64,000 bases of DNA from Acidimicrobiales bacterium (GTDB taxonomy: Bacteria; Actinomycetota; Acidimicrobiia; Acidimicrobiales; DATDAH01), in assembly GCA_016794585.1 (NCBI GenBank), contig JAEUJM010000040.1, positions 149,735-213,734 on the forward strand. Direction: 5' to 3'. Within the stretch, counting starts at the first letter, position 1; the number at the start of each line of letters is the position of its first letter. Position numbers and translations under genes: made by a program. Of this stretch, positions 8,293 to 17,386 are shown piece by piece. The notes beneath the pieces were generated by a model. The model was given only the letters and a program-made list of their open reading frames with translations, did not search any database and was not told where the DNA came from.

Positions 8293-9396
8293 ATGGACCA
8301 CCTCGCCGCACCCGACGCCCGGGGCATCCGACTCGCGCGCCCCGATGTGGGGGACGACGAGCTCGCCGCCATCGCCGAGGTCTTCCGCTCCGGCATCCTC
8401 ACCGACGGGCCCGCGACCGCCGCGTTCGAAGCGGCCTTCGCCGCCCGCCACGACGTCGAGCACGCCGTGGCCTTCGCCAGCGGCACCGTCGCGCTGGCCG
8501 CCATCCACCTCGGTCTCGGCATCGGCCCCGGCGACGAGGTGATCGTGCCCTCGATGACCTTCATCTCGACGGCGACCTCGGTGCTGCACGTCGGGGCCAC
8601 TCCCGTGTTCGCGGACATCCTCCCCGACACCTTCGACCTCGACCCCGCCGACGTGGCCCGCCGCATCACCCCCGCGACGAAGGCCATCGTGGCGGTGCAC
8701 TACGGCGGCCAGGCCGCCGACCTCGACGGCCTCCGTGCGGTGGCCGACGACGCCGGCGTGCTGCTCGTCGAGGACGCGGCCGAGGCCCACGGTGCCACCT
8801 ACCACGGGCGCCCGGTCGGCGGCTTCGGGCGGGCCGCCATGTTCAGCTTCACGCCCACCAAGAACATCACCACGGGCGAGGGCGGCATGGTCACCACCGA
8901 CGACGGCGACCTCGCCGAGCAGCTCCGGCTGCTCCGCAACCACGGCCAGCCCGGGCCGGGACACCACGTCCTCGTGGGGTACAACTGGCGCCTCAGCGAG
9001 ATGCAGGCCGCGATGGGCAACGCCCAGCTGGCCAAGCTCCCCGGCATCCTCGAACGAAAGCAGGCGCACGCCCGTCGCCTCACCGAGCTGCTCTCGGACG
9101 TCCCGGGCATCACCCCGCCGGCGGTGCGCCCCGGCTGCGGCCACGTCTACATGCTCTACACGCTTCTCGTGGCCGAGGGCCGCGACGAGCTGCGGGACGC
9201 CCTGGCCGAGCGCCGCATCGAGACGCGCGTCTACTTCCCCCCGGCGCACCTCCAGCCCATCTTCGCTCCCGCCCGCACCGACCTGCCCGTCACCGACGAG
9301 GTGGCACGCCACATGCTGTCGGTCCCCATCCACGCCCAGCTGCCGTCCTCGGACATCGACGAGGTGGCGCGGGCGATCGTGGACCTCCTGCCCTGA
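8293..9396 (+). CDS. DegT/DnrJ/EryC1/StrS aminotransferase
   Basis: This 367-residue PLP enzyme carries the family motifs FASGTVALAAIHLGL, VEDAAEAHGATYHG and FTPTKNITTGEGG; the Lys near residue 190 is the expected PLP Schiff-base lysine. Such enzymes transaminate a keto nucleotide sugar to an amino sugar. The convergent PglF/CapD-like dehydratase just downstream could supply a 4-keto substrate, so a 4-amino sugar (bacillosamine- or legionaminate-type chemistry) is a reasonable inference. The ATG at 8293 is preceded by TACGCT (8277-8282) with 10 nt between and no ribosome binding site, implying a leaderless transcript. A hairpin follows the stop. Confidence 0.9.
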   Translation: MDHLAAPDARGIRLARPDVGDDELAAIAEVFRSGILTDGPATAAFEAAFAARHDVEHAVAFASGTVALAAIHLGLGIGPGDEVIVPSMTFISTATSVLHVGATPVFADILPDTFDLDPADVARRITPATKAIVAVHYGGQAADLDGLRAVADDAGVLLVEDAAEAHGATYHGRPVGGFGRAAMFSFTPTKNITTGEGGMVTTDDGDLAEQLRLLRNHGQPGPGHHVLVGYNWRLSEMQAAMGNAQLAKLPGILERKQAHARRLTELLSDVPGITPPAVRPGCGHVYMLYTLLVAEGRDELRDALAERRIETRVYFPPAHLQPIFAPARTDLPVTDEVARHMLSVPIHAQLPSSDIDEVARAIVDLLP

Positions 9397-9443
9397 CGTC
9401 GGCCTCCGGCGCGGCCGGCCGACGACGGCCGGGCGACGTCAGG
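9392..9443. terminator. Bidirectional GC-rich hairpin between convergent genes
   Basis: CCTGACGTC (9392-9400) pairs with GACGTCAGG (9435-9443), and GTCGGCC (9398-9404) with GGCCGAC (9417-9423). The outer arms include both stop codons of the convergent aminotransferase and dehydratase genes. No T-run follows, as is common in high-GC actinobacteria. Confidence 0.5.
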
Positions 9444-11304
9444 TCGGCTCGGGCTGGGGGGCGACCTCTTCGCCCGTGCGGCACAACTCGGCGAGGCGAT
9501 CGACGAGCTCGGCCCCCTCCGTGCCTCTCAGCACGTCGATCACGGCGGGGGCGATGGGCTCGACCTCGACCTGTGAGATGAGCGGGTGGGCGCTCGCCGA
9601 CGGGCGCTCGTGCGCCCCGATGAGCACCTCATGGAGCTTCTCCCCCGGTCGCAGGCCCGTGAAGACGACCTCGATGTGGCGGTCCGAGCGGGCCGCCATG
9701 CGGGCCGCGATGTCGGCGATGCGGACGGGCTCACCCATGTCGAGCACGAGGGCCTCGCCGCCCCGTCCGATGGCGCCGGCCTGGATGATGAGCTGCACGG
9801 CCTCCTCCACCGTCATGAAGTAGCGCGTGACATCGGGGTCGGTGACCGTGATGGGACCCCCGGCCCGGACCTGGGCCTCGAAGACGCCCATGGCCGAGCC
9901 ACGGCTGTGCAACACGTTGCCGAAGCGCACGGACAAGAACGTGCCCCCGGTCCGGCGGGCCGCCGCGGCCGCCGTGAGCCGCTCGGCGATGCGCTTCGTG
10001 TAGCCGAGGACGCTCTGGGGGTCCGCCGCCTTGTCGGTCGAGACGTTGACGAAGCGGTCCACGCCGTGCTCGAGGGCGAGCTCGAGCAGGATCTGGGTGC
10101 CGATGACGTTCGTCTTGACCGCTTCGGACGGGTGGCGCTCGAGCAGGCTGAGGTGCTTGAGTGCCGCGGCGTGGAACACCACCTCGGGCCGGTGCTCGGC
10201 GAAGATCGCCGCCATCCGCTCACGGTCCCTGAGGTCGGCCACGACCAGGTTCGGTGAGTCGAGCAGCGCCCGGCCCTCGATGGCGAGCTGGACCGCGTGG
10301 AGCGCGGACTCGTCCCGATCGAGCATCACCAGCTGATCGGGGGCGAAGAGGTACAGCTGGGCGCACAGCTCGCTGCCGATGGAGCCGCCCGCACCGGTGA
10401 CGAGCACCCGTCGGCCGGTGACGTAGCTCGAGATGGACGACACGTCGGTGTCCACCTCGTGGCGACCGAGCAGGTCGGACTCGCTGATGGGGCGGATGTC
10501 CTGAACGCCGACGTCGCCGCCGAACAGCTCTCGCACCGGAGGCAGCACCATCACGTCGAGCCCGGCGTCCACGGCCAGTGCCGAGAGCTCGGCGATCAGG
10601 CCGGCGCCGGCGCTGGGGATGGCGATGACGATGGCCGACGCGTCGAAGGTCTGGGCGACGTCGGCCATGCGGCTCCGGTCGCCGCTGACGGGCACCCCAT
10701 TGATGCGCAGGTGCTGCTTGTAGGGATGGTCGTCGAGCAGGGCCACCGGGAGGTAGGGGCTCGACGGGTTGCGGAGCATGGCGTTGATCACCTGGAGGCC
10801 CCCCTCGCCGGCGCCGAAGACGAGCACGCGCAGCGCGGTGTCCTCCGACGGGCGCATGCGGCGCTCGAGGACGAGGCGCCAGGTGTACCGGGCGCCCGCC
10901 ATGAAGAGCAGGGCGAGGCAGCCGGCCAGGATGGTGGCGCTCACCGGGATGAGGTAGTCGAACAGGAAGCGGTTGACGAAGGCGATCGAGACCGTGGCCA
11001 CGACGACGCACCGGGTGAGCGCCGCGACCTCCTCGAAGCTGCCGAACCGCCACCGCCCCAGGTAGAGGCCACCGGCGGTGCCCACCACGACGTGGATCAC
11101 GACCGCGATGGGGATGAGCAGGACCAGGCGCGCCCAGTTGATGTCCTCGTAAGCGAGGTCGTAGCGGAGCAGGGTGGCGAGGACGATCGCCACCGACCAC
11201 GACAGGGCGTCGACGCCGGCCTGGAACCCGAACCGGTGGCGGATCAGCAACCGCCAACGGGACGCGGCGTCGGGCGCCTCGTACGCCGCGTGGTCTCGTG
11301 CCAA
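9439..11304 (-). CDS. Membrane-anchored nucleotide-sugar 4,6-dehydratase, PglF/CapD/FlaA1 type
   Basis: The 621-residue protein has about four N-terminal membrane helices (residues ~25-140), a first Rossmann segment VLVFGAGEGGLQVINAML, and a second, catalytic SDR domain starting VLVTGAGGSIGSELC near residue 304. The active-site region reads STDKAADPQSVLGYTKR, as in UDP-GlcNAc 4,6-dehydratases of the PglF/CapD class. It would make a UDP-4-keto-6-deoxy sugar at the membrane. The start is a TTG at 11304 with a strong GGAGGAGG site just upstream; the longer ATG-started frame overlaps the divergent gene and is unlikely. A TAACCT -10 at 11360-11355 shares its TA with the divergent promoter. Confidence 0.88.
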   Translation of the reverse strand: MARDHAAYEAPDAASRWRLLIRHRFGFQAGVDALSWSVAIVLATLLRYDLAYEDINWARLVLLIPIAVVIHVVVGTAGGLYLGRWRFGSFEEVAALTRCVVVATVSIAFVNRFLFDYLIPVSATILAGCLALLFMAGARYTWRLVLERRMRPSEDTALRVLVFGAGEGGLQVINAMLRNPSSPYLPVALLDDHPYKQHLRINGVPVSGDRSRMADVAQTFDASAIVIAIPSAGAGLIAELSALAVDAGLDVMVLPPVRELFGGDVGVQDIRPISESDLLGRHEVDTDVSSISSYVTGRRVLVTGAGGSIGSELCAQLYLFAPDQLVMLDRDESALHAVQLAIEGRALLDSPNLVVADLRDRERMAAIFAEHRPEVVFHAAALKHLSLLERHPSEAVKTNVIGTQILLELALEHGVDRFVNVSTDKAADPQSVLGYTKRIAERLTAAAAARRTGGTFLSVRFGNVLHSRGSAMGVFEAQVRAGGPITVTDPDVTRYFMTVEEAVQLIIQAGAIGRGGEALVLDMGEPVRIADIAARMAARSDRHIEVVFTGLRPGEKLHEVLIGAHERPSASAHPLISQVEVEPIAPAVIDVLRGTEGAELVDRLAELCRTGEEVAPQPEPT

Positions 11305-11354
11305 CCCGCCTCCTCCCCATCCTCGTGCTGGTGAAACAGTCCGCCTGGGCCGAG

Positions 11355-11364
11355 AGGTTAGGCT
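11355..11364. promoter_or_regulatory. Divergent overlapping -10 elements (dehydratase / BY-kinase operon)
   Basis: TAGGCT (11359-11364) faces the BY-kinase gene, 10 nt before its ATG. TAACCT (11360-11355) on the other strand faces the PglF-like gene, which has a ~45-nt leader and a strong GGAGGAGG site. The hexamers share the TA at 11359-11360. Confidence 0.6.
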
Positions 11365-11374
11365 CACCCGGCTC

Positions 11375-13051
11375 ATGTACACGCAGAACGCGTCCCACGA
11401 ACGTACCAACTTCGACCTCCGCGACGCGATCGCCGTTCTGCGACGCCGAAAGTGGACGATCATCGTCGTCGTGCTCGTGGTGCTCGGGCTCGGCGCGGTC
11501 ATGTCCTATCGGAAGAGCCCCGTGTACGAGGCCCAGGCATCGCTCCTGCTCCGGGCGGCGTCGGCCACCTCGGTGCTCGCCGAGCAGACCTCCAGCGACC
11601 CCGAGCGCCGCGTCCAGAACGAGGCCGAGCTGCTCCAGGGCGCCCGCACCGCCGCGGAGGTGGAGCAGCGCCTCGGCTTCGGGGCGGGCATCAGCGTGGC
11701 CGCGGGCGGCGACAGCGACGTCATCGAGATCACCGCGTCGAGCGGCGACCCCGAGCGCGCCGCGCTCATCGCCAACACCTACGCGGAGGCCCACCGGGAC
11801 CTCCGCAAGCAGGACAACCTGGTCGCCATCGACGGGGCTCGCCGCGAGGTGCAGCTCCAGCTCGACGAGATCGAGGCCTCCGTGGCCGCCAACGCGCAGC
11901 AGCTGGCCGACCTGTCGACTCGCCGCCAGCTCGAGGTCGACCCCGTGATCCAGGCCGACCTCGACAAGCAGATCACCGCGACGCAGCAGGCCGGTGAGGC
12001 ACTCCTGCGCAACCGCCAGCCCTACACCGACCAGCTCGGCCAACTCGAGATCGAGGCCGATCTGGCGAGCGAGAACGCCCCGCTCCAGATCCTCGCGCCC
12101 GCCTCCGCACCGGGTGGGCCGGTGTCGCCCGACCATCGCCAGGATCTCACCGTCACCCTCGTGCTCGGGATCCTCCTCGGCATCGCGGTGGCCTTCGTGC
12201 AGGAGCACCTCGACGACTCGGTGCGCAACGTCAACGACCTGGCCAAGGTCACGGGCGGCCTCCCCTCACTCGCCATCATCCCCCGCCACGAGAGCCCGGT
12301 CGAAGGCGAGATGCCGCCCATCCTCACGGCCACGAAACCCATGTCCCACACGGCCGAGTCCTACCGGTCGCTGCGGACCTCGGTGGAGTTCCTGGCGCTC
12401 GAGAAACGCATGCAGACCATCCAGGTGACCAGCGCCCAGGCCGGCGAGGGGAAGACGAGCACCGTGGTGAACCTCGCGGTCGCGTTCGCCCAGGCCGGGG
12501 AGAAGGTCATCGTCGTCGACTGCGACCTCCGCCGCCCGCGCCTGCACGAGTACTTCGGCCTCGACCGCCACCTGGGGTTCACCTCGGTGCTGTTGAACGA
12601 GCGCGGCCTCGACGAGGTCGTGCGGGCGGCACCCGGGTTCGAGAACCTCCAGGTGCTGTGCTCGGGCCCGTTGGCGCCCAACCCGTCCGAGTTGCTCGGC
12701 GGCGAGCGCTTCGCCGAGATCGTCCGCAAGCTGAGCACCGACCACACCGTCGTGCTCATCGACTCGCCGCCGGTGCTCCCGGTGACCGACGCCCTCGTGC
12801 TCTCCCGCGTCGCCGACGCCACCATCGTGGTGGCCTCCTCGGGGACGTCGAGCAAGCGCCGCTTCGCCCGTTCGGTGGATTCGCTGCGCCAGGTCGGCGC
12901 GCCGCTCGTGGGCTCGGTGCTCAACTCGGCACCGCTGGACGTGGCCTACGGCTACGTCGACTACGGGTACGTCGCCTACGGCGCGGGCTCGGGCACCGAG
13001 CCGACGCACTGGTGGCAGCGCGCCAAGAAGCGCGAGCGGCAGCGGGTCTAG
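11375..13051 (+). CDS. Wzz/BY-kinase polysaccharide co-polymerase (Wzc/CpsCD-like)
   Basis: This 558-residue protein joins a chain-length determinant domain (two membrane segments, ~28-46 and ~258-276, enclosing an extracytoplasmic coiled region) to a cytoplasmic tyrosine-kinase domain. Walker A is AQAGEGKTST (Lys360), Walker A' is VVDCDLRRPRL (Asp382/Asp384) and Walker B is VVLIDSPPVLP. The tail has five tyrosines in eleven residues (Y525, Y527, Y530, Y532, Y535), the expected autophosphorylation cluster. It should control chain length and export of the polysaccharide. The ATG follows TAGGCT (11359-11364) by 10 nt, so the large operon probably starts with a leaderless message. It lies at the head of about 20 kb of co-directional genes. 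Confidence 0.92.
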   Translation: MYTQNASHERTNFDLRDAIAVLRRRKWTIIVVVLVVLGLGAVMSYRKSPVYEAQASLLLRAASATSVLAEQTSSDPERRVQNEAELLQGARTAAEVEQRLGFGAGISVAAGGDSDVIEITASSGDPERAALIANTYAEAHRDLRKQDNLVAIDGARREVQLQLDEIEASVAANAQQLADLSTRRQLEVDPVIQADLDKQITATQQAGEALLRNRQPYTDQLGQLEIEADLASENAPLQILAPASAPGGPVSPDHRQDLTVTLVLGILLGIAVAFVQEHLDDSVRNVNDLAKVTGGLPSLAIIPRHESPVEGEMPPILTATKPMSHTAESYRSLRTSVEFLALEKRMQTIQVTSAQAGEGKTSTVVNLAVAFAQAGEKVIVVDCDLRRPRLHEYFGLDRHLGFTSVLLNERGLDEVVRAAPGFENLQVLCSGPLAPNPSELLGGERFAEIVRKLSTDHTVVLIDSPPVLPVTDALVLSRVADATIVVASSGTSSKRRFARSVDSLRQVGAPLVGSVLNSAPLDVAYGYVDYGYVAYGAGSGTEPTHWWQRAKKRERQRV

Positions 13052-13057
13052 CCCGCC

Positions 13058-14923
13058 ATGTGCGGGATCGCCGGGGTGCTGCGGGCCGAGGGGCGTGCCG
13101 CCGACCCCACCGTGCTCGTGGCGATGCGGCGGGCGCTCGACCACCGAGGCCCCGACCAGGCCGGCGCGCTGGTGGACGGCCCTCTCGCCATGGCGGCCGC
13201 GCGGCTCAGCCTGGTCGACCTCACCGACGCGGGGGCGCAGCCCTTCGCCGACGACGACGCCGCGCTCACCTTCAACGGCGAGATCTACAACCACCGCTCC
13301 CTCGCGGCGGCGCTGGCGGCCGAGGGCGTCGCCTTCCGTGGCCACTCCGACACCGAAGTGCTCTTCCACGCCCTCGGTCGATGGGGGGTCGAGGCCACCC
13401 TCCCCCGGCTGCGCGGCATGTTCGCCTTCGCCTACGCCGACCGACGCCACGGCACGGTCTGGCTGGTCCGTGACCGCCTCGGCATCAAGCCCCTCGTGTG
13501 GACCGAGCACGGCGGCGACATCGCCTGGGCCTCGGAGGCCAAGGCCCTGGCCCCCGTGCGGGCCCTCGCGGTGGACCCCGTGCAGGCCGTGTTCGCGGTC
13601 ACCGGCCGCATCGAGCGCTCGGCCCATCTGAGCGCGTTCACCGACGTGCGCCGGCTGCCCGCGGGTCACCTGGCGAAGCTGCAGCCTGGCCACCCGGTGA
13701 CGCCGCGGCCCTGGTGGCGGCTCGTGGACGACGTGGACGAGGACGCTCACCGTGGGCTGGGGGCGCTCGGTCCCGAGGCGCAGGCGGACCGGCTGCTCAC
13801 CCTCCTCGACGAAGCGACGGCGGCGACCTCGTCGGGCGACGCCGACCTGGCGACCTTCGTGTCGGGAGGTGTGGACTCCGCGCTCCTCGCGGCCTTGGCG
13901 CCCGAACGGTCGCAGGCGCTGTACAACGCGGACGTGGGCGGCGACCGATCCGAGCGCACCGCCGCCGAGGAGGTGGCCGCCCACCTCGGTCGGCCGCTGG
14001 CCGTGGCCCCCTTCCCCTCAGGCGCCCTGCTCGACGACTGGGCGCTGGCCACCTGGCACGCCGAGGCGCCGGTCGTCACCCACGTGAACGCCCTTCCCTT
14101 CCGCCGCCTCGCCGCCACGGCCCGTGCCGATGGCGTCAAGGCCGCGCTCACCGGCGAGGGCGCGGACGAGCTCTTCTACGGCTACGGCCAGGCCGCGGCC
14201 GGCGGCCTGGCCCGGGTCGCCACCGCACCCGTCGACGCGGTCCGCCGGGCCGTCACGCGCCTTCCGGGACCACTGGGGGCGGCCCTGGCGCGCCGGACCA
14301 CGAGCCAGGCCGACTTCCTCGTCGACCTCGCCGGCGGCTTCGCCTCCCGGCACCTCGCCGACGAGGCCGCCGAGGCCTTCTCGTTCCTGCCCCCGAGCGA
14401 AGCCCGTCGCCACGGCGAGGTGCTCGTCTGGCTGGGCGACCACCTCCCGACCCTGCTCCACCGCAACGACGCGATGGGCATGGCGGCTGGGCTGGAGGCC
14501 CGCTTCCCGTACCTCGACGAAGACGTGGTCGCGTTCGGGATCAACCTGCCGGTGCAGGCCAAGGTGGCCGTGGGGCGCCGCCTCGGCGATCGCCGCCACC
14601 CGTTCCTGGTGGACAAGGCCGTGGTCCGGGCCGCCGCCGGCCGCTGCCTGCCGCCCACCATCGCGCGACGCGAGAAGCTGGGCTTCCCCGTCCACGGCCA
14701 CGATCGGATCCGCACGACCCGCGCGTTCTGGGCCGAGGGCTACGTCGTCGACCTGCTCGGCCTACCCACCTCCGCCGTGGACCACCTCGTGGAGGGGGCC
14801 GACCCGTACCTCGCAGCCAAGCTGGCCTCGGTCGAGGTCTTCGGGCGCCTGTTCGCCCACGGGGACGACGTCGACACCGTCACGGCGCACGTGCGCTCCG
14901 CCGCGCGATGTACAGACCAGTAG
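13058..14923 (+). CDS. asnB: Asparagine synthase-like glutamine amidotransferase
   Basis: The 621-residue product starts MCGIAGVLR with Cys2 as the class II glutaminase nucleophile, followed by HRGPDQAGALVDG and FNGEIYNHRSL. The synthase half has the ATP-pyrophosphatase loop SGGVDS at 269-274 and TGEGADELFYGYGQA. It starts 6 nt after the BY-kinase stop. In polysaccharide operons such proteins are usually thought to amidate a uronic or nonulosonic acid or another carboxylate rather than make free asparagine; that role here is inference from context. A second, quite different copy lies at 20264 in the same operon. Confidence 0.88.
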   Translation: MCGIAGVLRAEGRAADPTVLVAMRRALDHRGPDQAGALVDGPLAMAAARLSLVDLTDAGAQPFADDDAALTFNGEIYNHRSLAAALAAEGVAFRGHSDTEVLFHALGRWGVEATLPRLRGMFAFAYADRRHGTVWLVRDRLGIKPLVWTEHGGDIAWASEAKALAPVRALAVDPVQAVFAVTGRIERSAHLSAFTDVRRLPAGHLAKLQPGHPVTPRPWWRLVDDVDEDAHRGLGALGPEAQADRLLTLLDEATAATSSGDADLATFVSGGVDSALLAALAPERSQALYNADVGGDRSERTAAEEVAAHLGRPLAVAPFPSGALLDDWALATWHAEAPVVTHVNALPFRRLAATARADGVKAALTGEGADELFYGYGQAAAGGLARVATAPVDAVRRAVTRLPGPLGAALARRTTSQADFLVDLAGGFASRHLADEAAEAFSFLPPSEARRHGEVLVWLGDHLPTLLHRNDAMGMAAGLEARFPYLDEDVVAFGINLPVQAKVAVGRRLGDRRHPFLVDKAVVRAAAGRCLPPTIARREKLGFPVHGHDRIRTTRAFWAEGYVVDLLGLPTSAVDHLVEGADPYLAAKLASVEVFGRLFAHGDDVDTVTAHVRSAARCTDQ

Positions 14924-14948
14924 CGTGGGGCGCCTTGGGGACCCCCGC

Positions 14949-16343
14949 GTGAGCACGACGTTCACCACACCGCCGGTCGCCGCGCCGCCCACGCCGCCCG
15001 TACGACCCCTGCCACCCGTGCTGTTGCTGGTCGGGTTGGCGGCCCACGCCCCCATCGCGATCGCGATGCAGTCGAGCCGCACCCTCGCGACCGCCCAGGC
15101 GCTGCTCACCGTCGTCGCCACCCTCTGGGTGCTGGCCGCCGCCCGGAACCCCAGCTCGGTGGTCGCGATGGCCGCCTACGTGGCGGGCTGTGAGGTGCTC
15201 TGGCGCCAGACCGAGGCCGCGGTGCCGTGGGAGATCGCCAAATACCTCCTGATGCTCATCTTCGCCGTGGGGATCGTCCGGTTCCTCGGCCGGCTCGAGC
15301 GGTGGGGGCTCGTCGGCCTCTTCGTCGCGTCGCTCGTCCCTGCCGCCGTCATCCCCGTCGTGAAGCTGGGGTTCATGGGGGCGATCGACCCCATCAGCTT
15401 CAACCTCGGCGGGCTCATCGCCCTCGCCCTCGGCGTCTTGTTCCTGTCCCGGCTCGCCGGGCCGTGGCTGTCGGTGTCCCCCGCACTGTGGGCCTTCGTG
15501 GCCCCGGTCCTCGGCATCGCCGCCCTGGCCGCCGACGGCGTCCGCTCCCTCGGCGCCTCCGACTTCTTCAACGACTCGAACTTCAAGTCCTCCGGGGGGT
15601 TCGGCCCCAACCAGGTCTCCGCCGTCCTCGGCCTCGGCGCCCTGTTCCTCGTCCTGCTGGCGCTGCGGGAGCGGCGCACGTCGATCCAGGTCGTGGCCGT
15701 GGGCCTGGCTCTCTGGTTCACCGCCCAGGCCATGCTCACGTTCTCGCGCGGCGGCGTCGTGAACCTCGCGATCGCGGTGCTCGTCGCCATCCCCTTCCTC
15801 CTCCGCCGCAGGGAGACCGCCGCCCGGGTCCTCGCCGTCGGCCTCGCCATCGTCATCGTCGGGATCGTGTTCATCCTCCCGCGTCTCGACGACTTCACCG
15901 GCGGCGCGCTCGAGCGGCGCTTCTCCCGCAGCGGCGAGGCGGAGCGCCGCGCCGAGCTCATGGCGAAGGACTACGAGACCTTCACCGAGCACCCAGGGCT
16001 CGGGGTGGGGGTGGGACAGAGCGAGTTCTACCGGATCGAACGGCGCCTGATCGCCTCGCACACCGAGTACACCCGGATGCTGGCCGAGCACGGCCTGCTC
16101 GGCGTGCTGGCCCTCGGCTGCCTCGCCGCCATGGTGGTCACCGCGTTCCTCCGCCAACGGGAGCCCTTCGGCAAGGCCTGGACGGCGGCGCTCGTCGCCT
16201 GGACCGCGCTCGAGCTCTCCCACTCGTCGACCCGACTCGCCGCCATCGCCCTCGTGTTCGCGCTGGCGCAGTTCACCCTGGTCGAGCCTCCCGTCGACCG
16301 GCCGGCGCGTCGGCCCAGCCCCTTCGCCAGGCGGGCCCGTTGA
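14949..16343 (+). CDS. O-antigen ligase/polymerase-like membrane protein (Wzy/WaaL superfamily)
   Basis: This 464-residue protein is dominated by about ten to twelve hydrophobic helices. The large periplasmic loop typical of the superfamily is recognisable by HPGLGVGVGQSEFYRIE and the following SHTEYTRMLAEHGLLGVLAL. Members polymerise or ligate lipid-linked glycans on the outer face of the membrane. The GTG start at 14949 lies 25 nt after the asnB stop. A TAGCGT hexamer overlaps that stop codon (14921-14926), so an internal promoter is possible. The C-terminal ~25 residues are Arg/Pro rich. Its coexistence with an ABC exporter makes the exact step unclear. Confidence 0.85.
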   Translation: MSTTFTTPPVAAPPTPPVRPLPPVLLLVGLAAHAPIAIAMQSSRTLATAQALLTVVATLWVLAAARNPSSVVAMAAYVAGCEVLWRQTEAAVPWEIAKYLLMLIFAVGIVRFLGRLERWGLVGLFVASLVPAAVIPVVKLGFMGAIDPISFNLGGLIALALGVLFLSRLAGPWLSVSPALWAFVAPVLGIAALAADGVRSLGASDFFNDSNFKSSGGFGPNQVSAVLGLGALFLVLLALRERRTSIQVVAVGLALWFTAQAMLTFSRGGVVNLAIAVLVAIPFLLRRRETAARVLAVGLAIVIVGIVFILPRLDDFTGGALERRFSRSGEAERRAELMAKDYETFTEHPGLGVGVGQSEFYRIERRLIASHTEYTRMLAEHGLLGVLALGCLAAMVVTAFLRQREPFGKAWTAALVAWTALELSHSSTRLAAIALVFALAQFTLVEPPVDRPARRPSPFARRAR

Positions 16344-17386
16344 GCGCGCTCGACGCCGCGCTCGCCGGCGAGGGCCCGGTCATCGTGGCGGAGGTGGCCC
16401 AGGCCCACGACGGGAGCCTCGGCACCGCCCACGCCTACATCGACGCGGTGGCCCGCGCCGGCGCCGGCGCGGTCAAGTTCCAGACCCACCTGGCCCACGC
16501 CGAGAGCACCCGTGACGAGCCCTGGCGGGTCCCCTTCAGCCCGCAGGACGCCAGCCGCTACGAGTACTGGGAGCGGATGGCCTTCACCCCCGACCAGTGG
16601 GAGGGGCTGCGTCGGCACGCCGCCGACGCCGGACTCGCGTTCGTCAGCTCGCCGTTCTCGCTCGAAGCCGTGGCCCTGTTGGCCGACATCGGCACGGACG
16701 CCCTCAAGGTGGCTTCGGGTGAGGTCCCCCACCTCGAGCTCGTGGACGCCTGTGCGGCCACGGGCGTGCCCGTGCTCCTGTCCAGCGGCATGAGCCCGCT
16801 CGCCGAGCTCGACGACGCCGTGGCCCGCGTCCGGTCGGCCGGTGCGCCGCTCGCGGTCCTGCAATGCAGCTCGAGCTACCCCTGCCCGCCCGAGGCGGTC
16901 GGCCTCAACCTGCTGGGTGCGTTCCGTGACCGCTGGGGCTGTCCCGTCGGCCTCTCGGACCACACCGGGACGATCTATCCGGGGCTGGCCGCCGTCGCGC
17001 TCGGCGCCGACGTCGTGGAGGTGCACGTGACCCTGAGTCGCGAGGCCTTCGGCCCCGACGTGGGCTCGTCGGTCACGACCGCCGAGCTGCGCCAGCTCAC
17101 CGAGGGCGCCCGGGCCATCGCCACGATGCTGCGGCATCCCGTCGACAAGGACCGCGCCGCCGCCGAGCGCTCGGACCTCCGGACGGTGTTCACCCGCAGC
17201 CTGGTCGCAGCGTCATCGCTCCCGGCCGGCCACGTCCTCGGCGCCGGCGACCTCCTCGCCAAGAAGCCGGGGGGAGGCCTGCCCCCGGGCGAGCGGGAGG
17301 CGCTCCTGGGCCGGCGCCTGCAACGGTCGTTGCAGGCCGACGAGCGCGTGACCCTCGACGCCATCGAGCCGGAGGTGGGGACGTGA
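16340..17386 (+). CDS. neuB: N-acetylneuraminate/nonulosonate synthase (NeuB family)
   Basis: The 348-residue product condenses phosphoenolpyruvate with ManNAc or a related six-carbon sugar to a nine-carbon nonulosonic acid. It shows VIVAEVAQAHDGSLG at the N-terminus, VKFQTHLAHAEST, LKVASGEVPHLELVD, LQCSSSYPCPPEAVGLN and GLSDHTGTIYPGLAAVALGA, all typical of the NeuB barrel. Residues ~285-348 form the SAF (antifreeze-like) domain. The start is a TTG at 16340 overlapping the previous stop as TTGA. NeuC- and NeuA-like genes follow two and three positions later, so a CMP-activated sialic, legionaminic or similar acid is made here. Which one cannot be decided from sequence alone. Confidence 0.9.
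   Translation: MSALDAALAGEGPVIVAEVAQAHDGSLGTAHAYIDAVARAGAGAVKFQTHLAHAESTRDEPWRVPFSPQDASRYEYWERMAFTPDQWEGLRRHAADAGLAFVSSPFSLEAVALLADIGTDALKVASGEVPHLELVDACAATGVPVLLSSGMSPLAELDDAVARVRSAGAPLAVLQCSSSYPCPPEAVGLNLLGAFRDRWGCPVGLSDHTGTIYPGLAAVALGADVVEVHVTLSREAFGPDVGSSVTTAELRQLTEGARAIATMLRHPVDKDRAAAERSDLRTVFTRSLVAASSLPAGHVLGAGDLLAKKPGGGLPPGEREALLGRRLQRSLQADERVTLDAIEPEVGT

Noticed and set aside
12266..13984. Long minus-strand open frame of 572 codons
   Set aside because: It spans the end of the BY-kinase gene and half of the asparagine-synthase-like gene on the other strand. Both of those have complete catalytic motifs.
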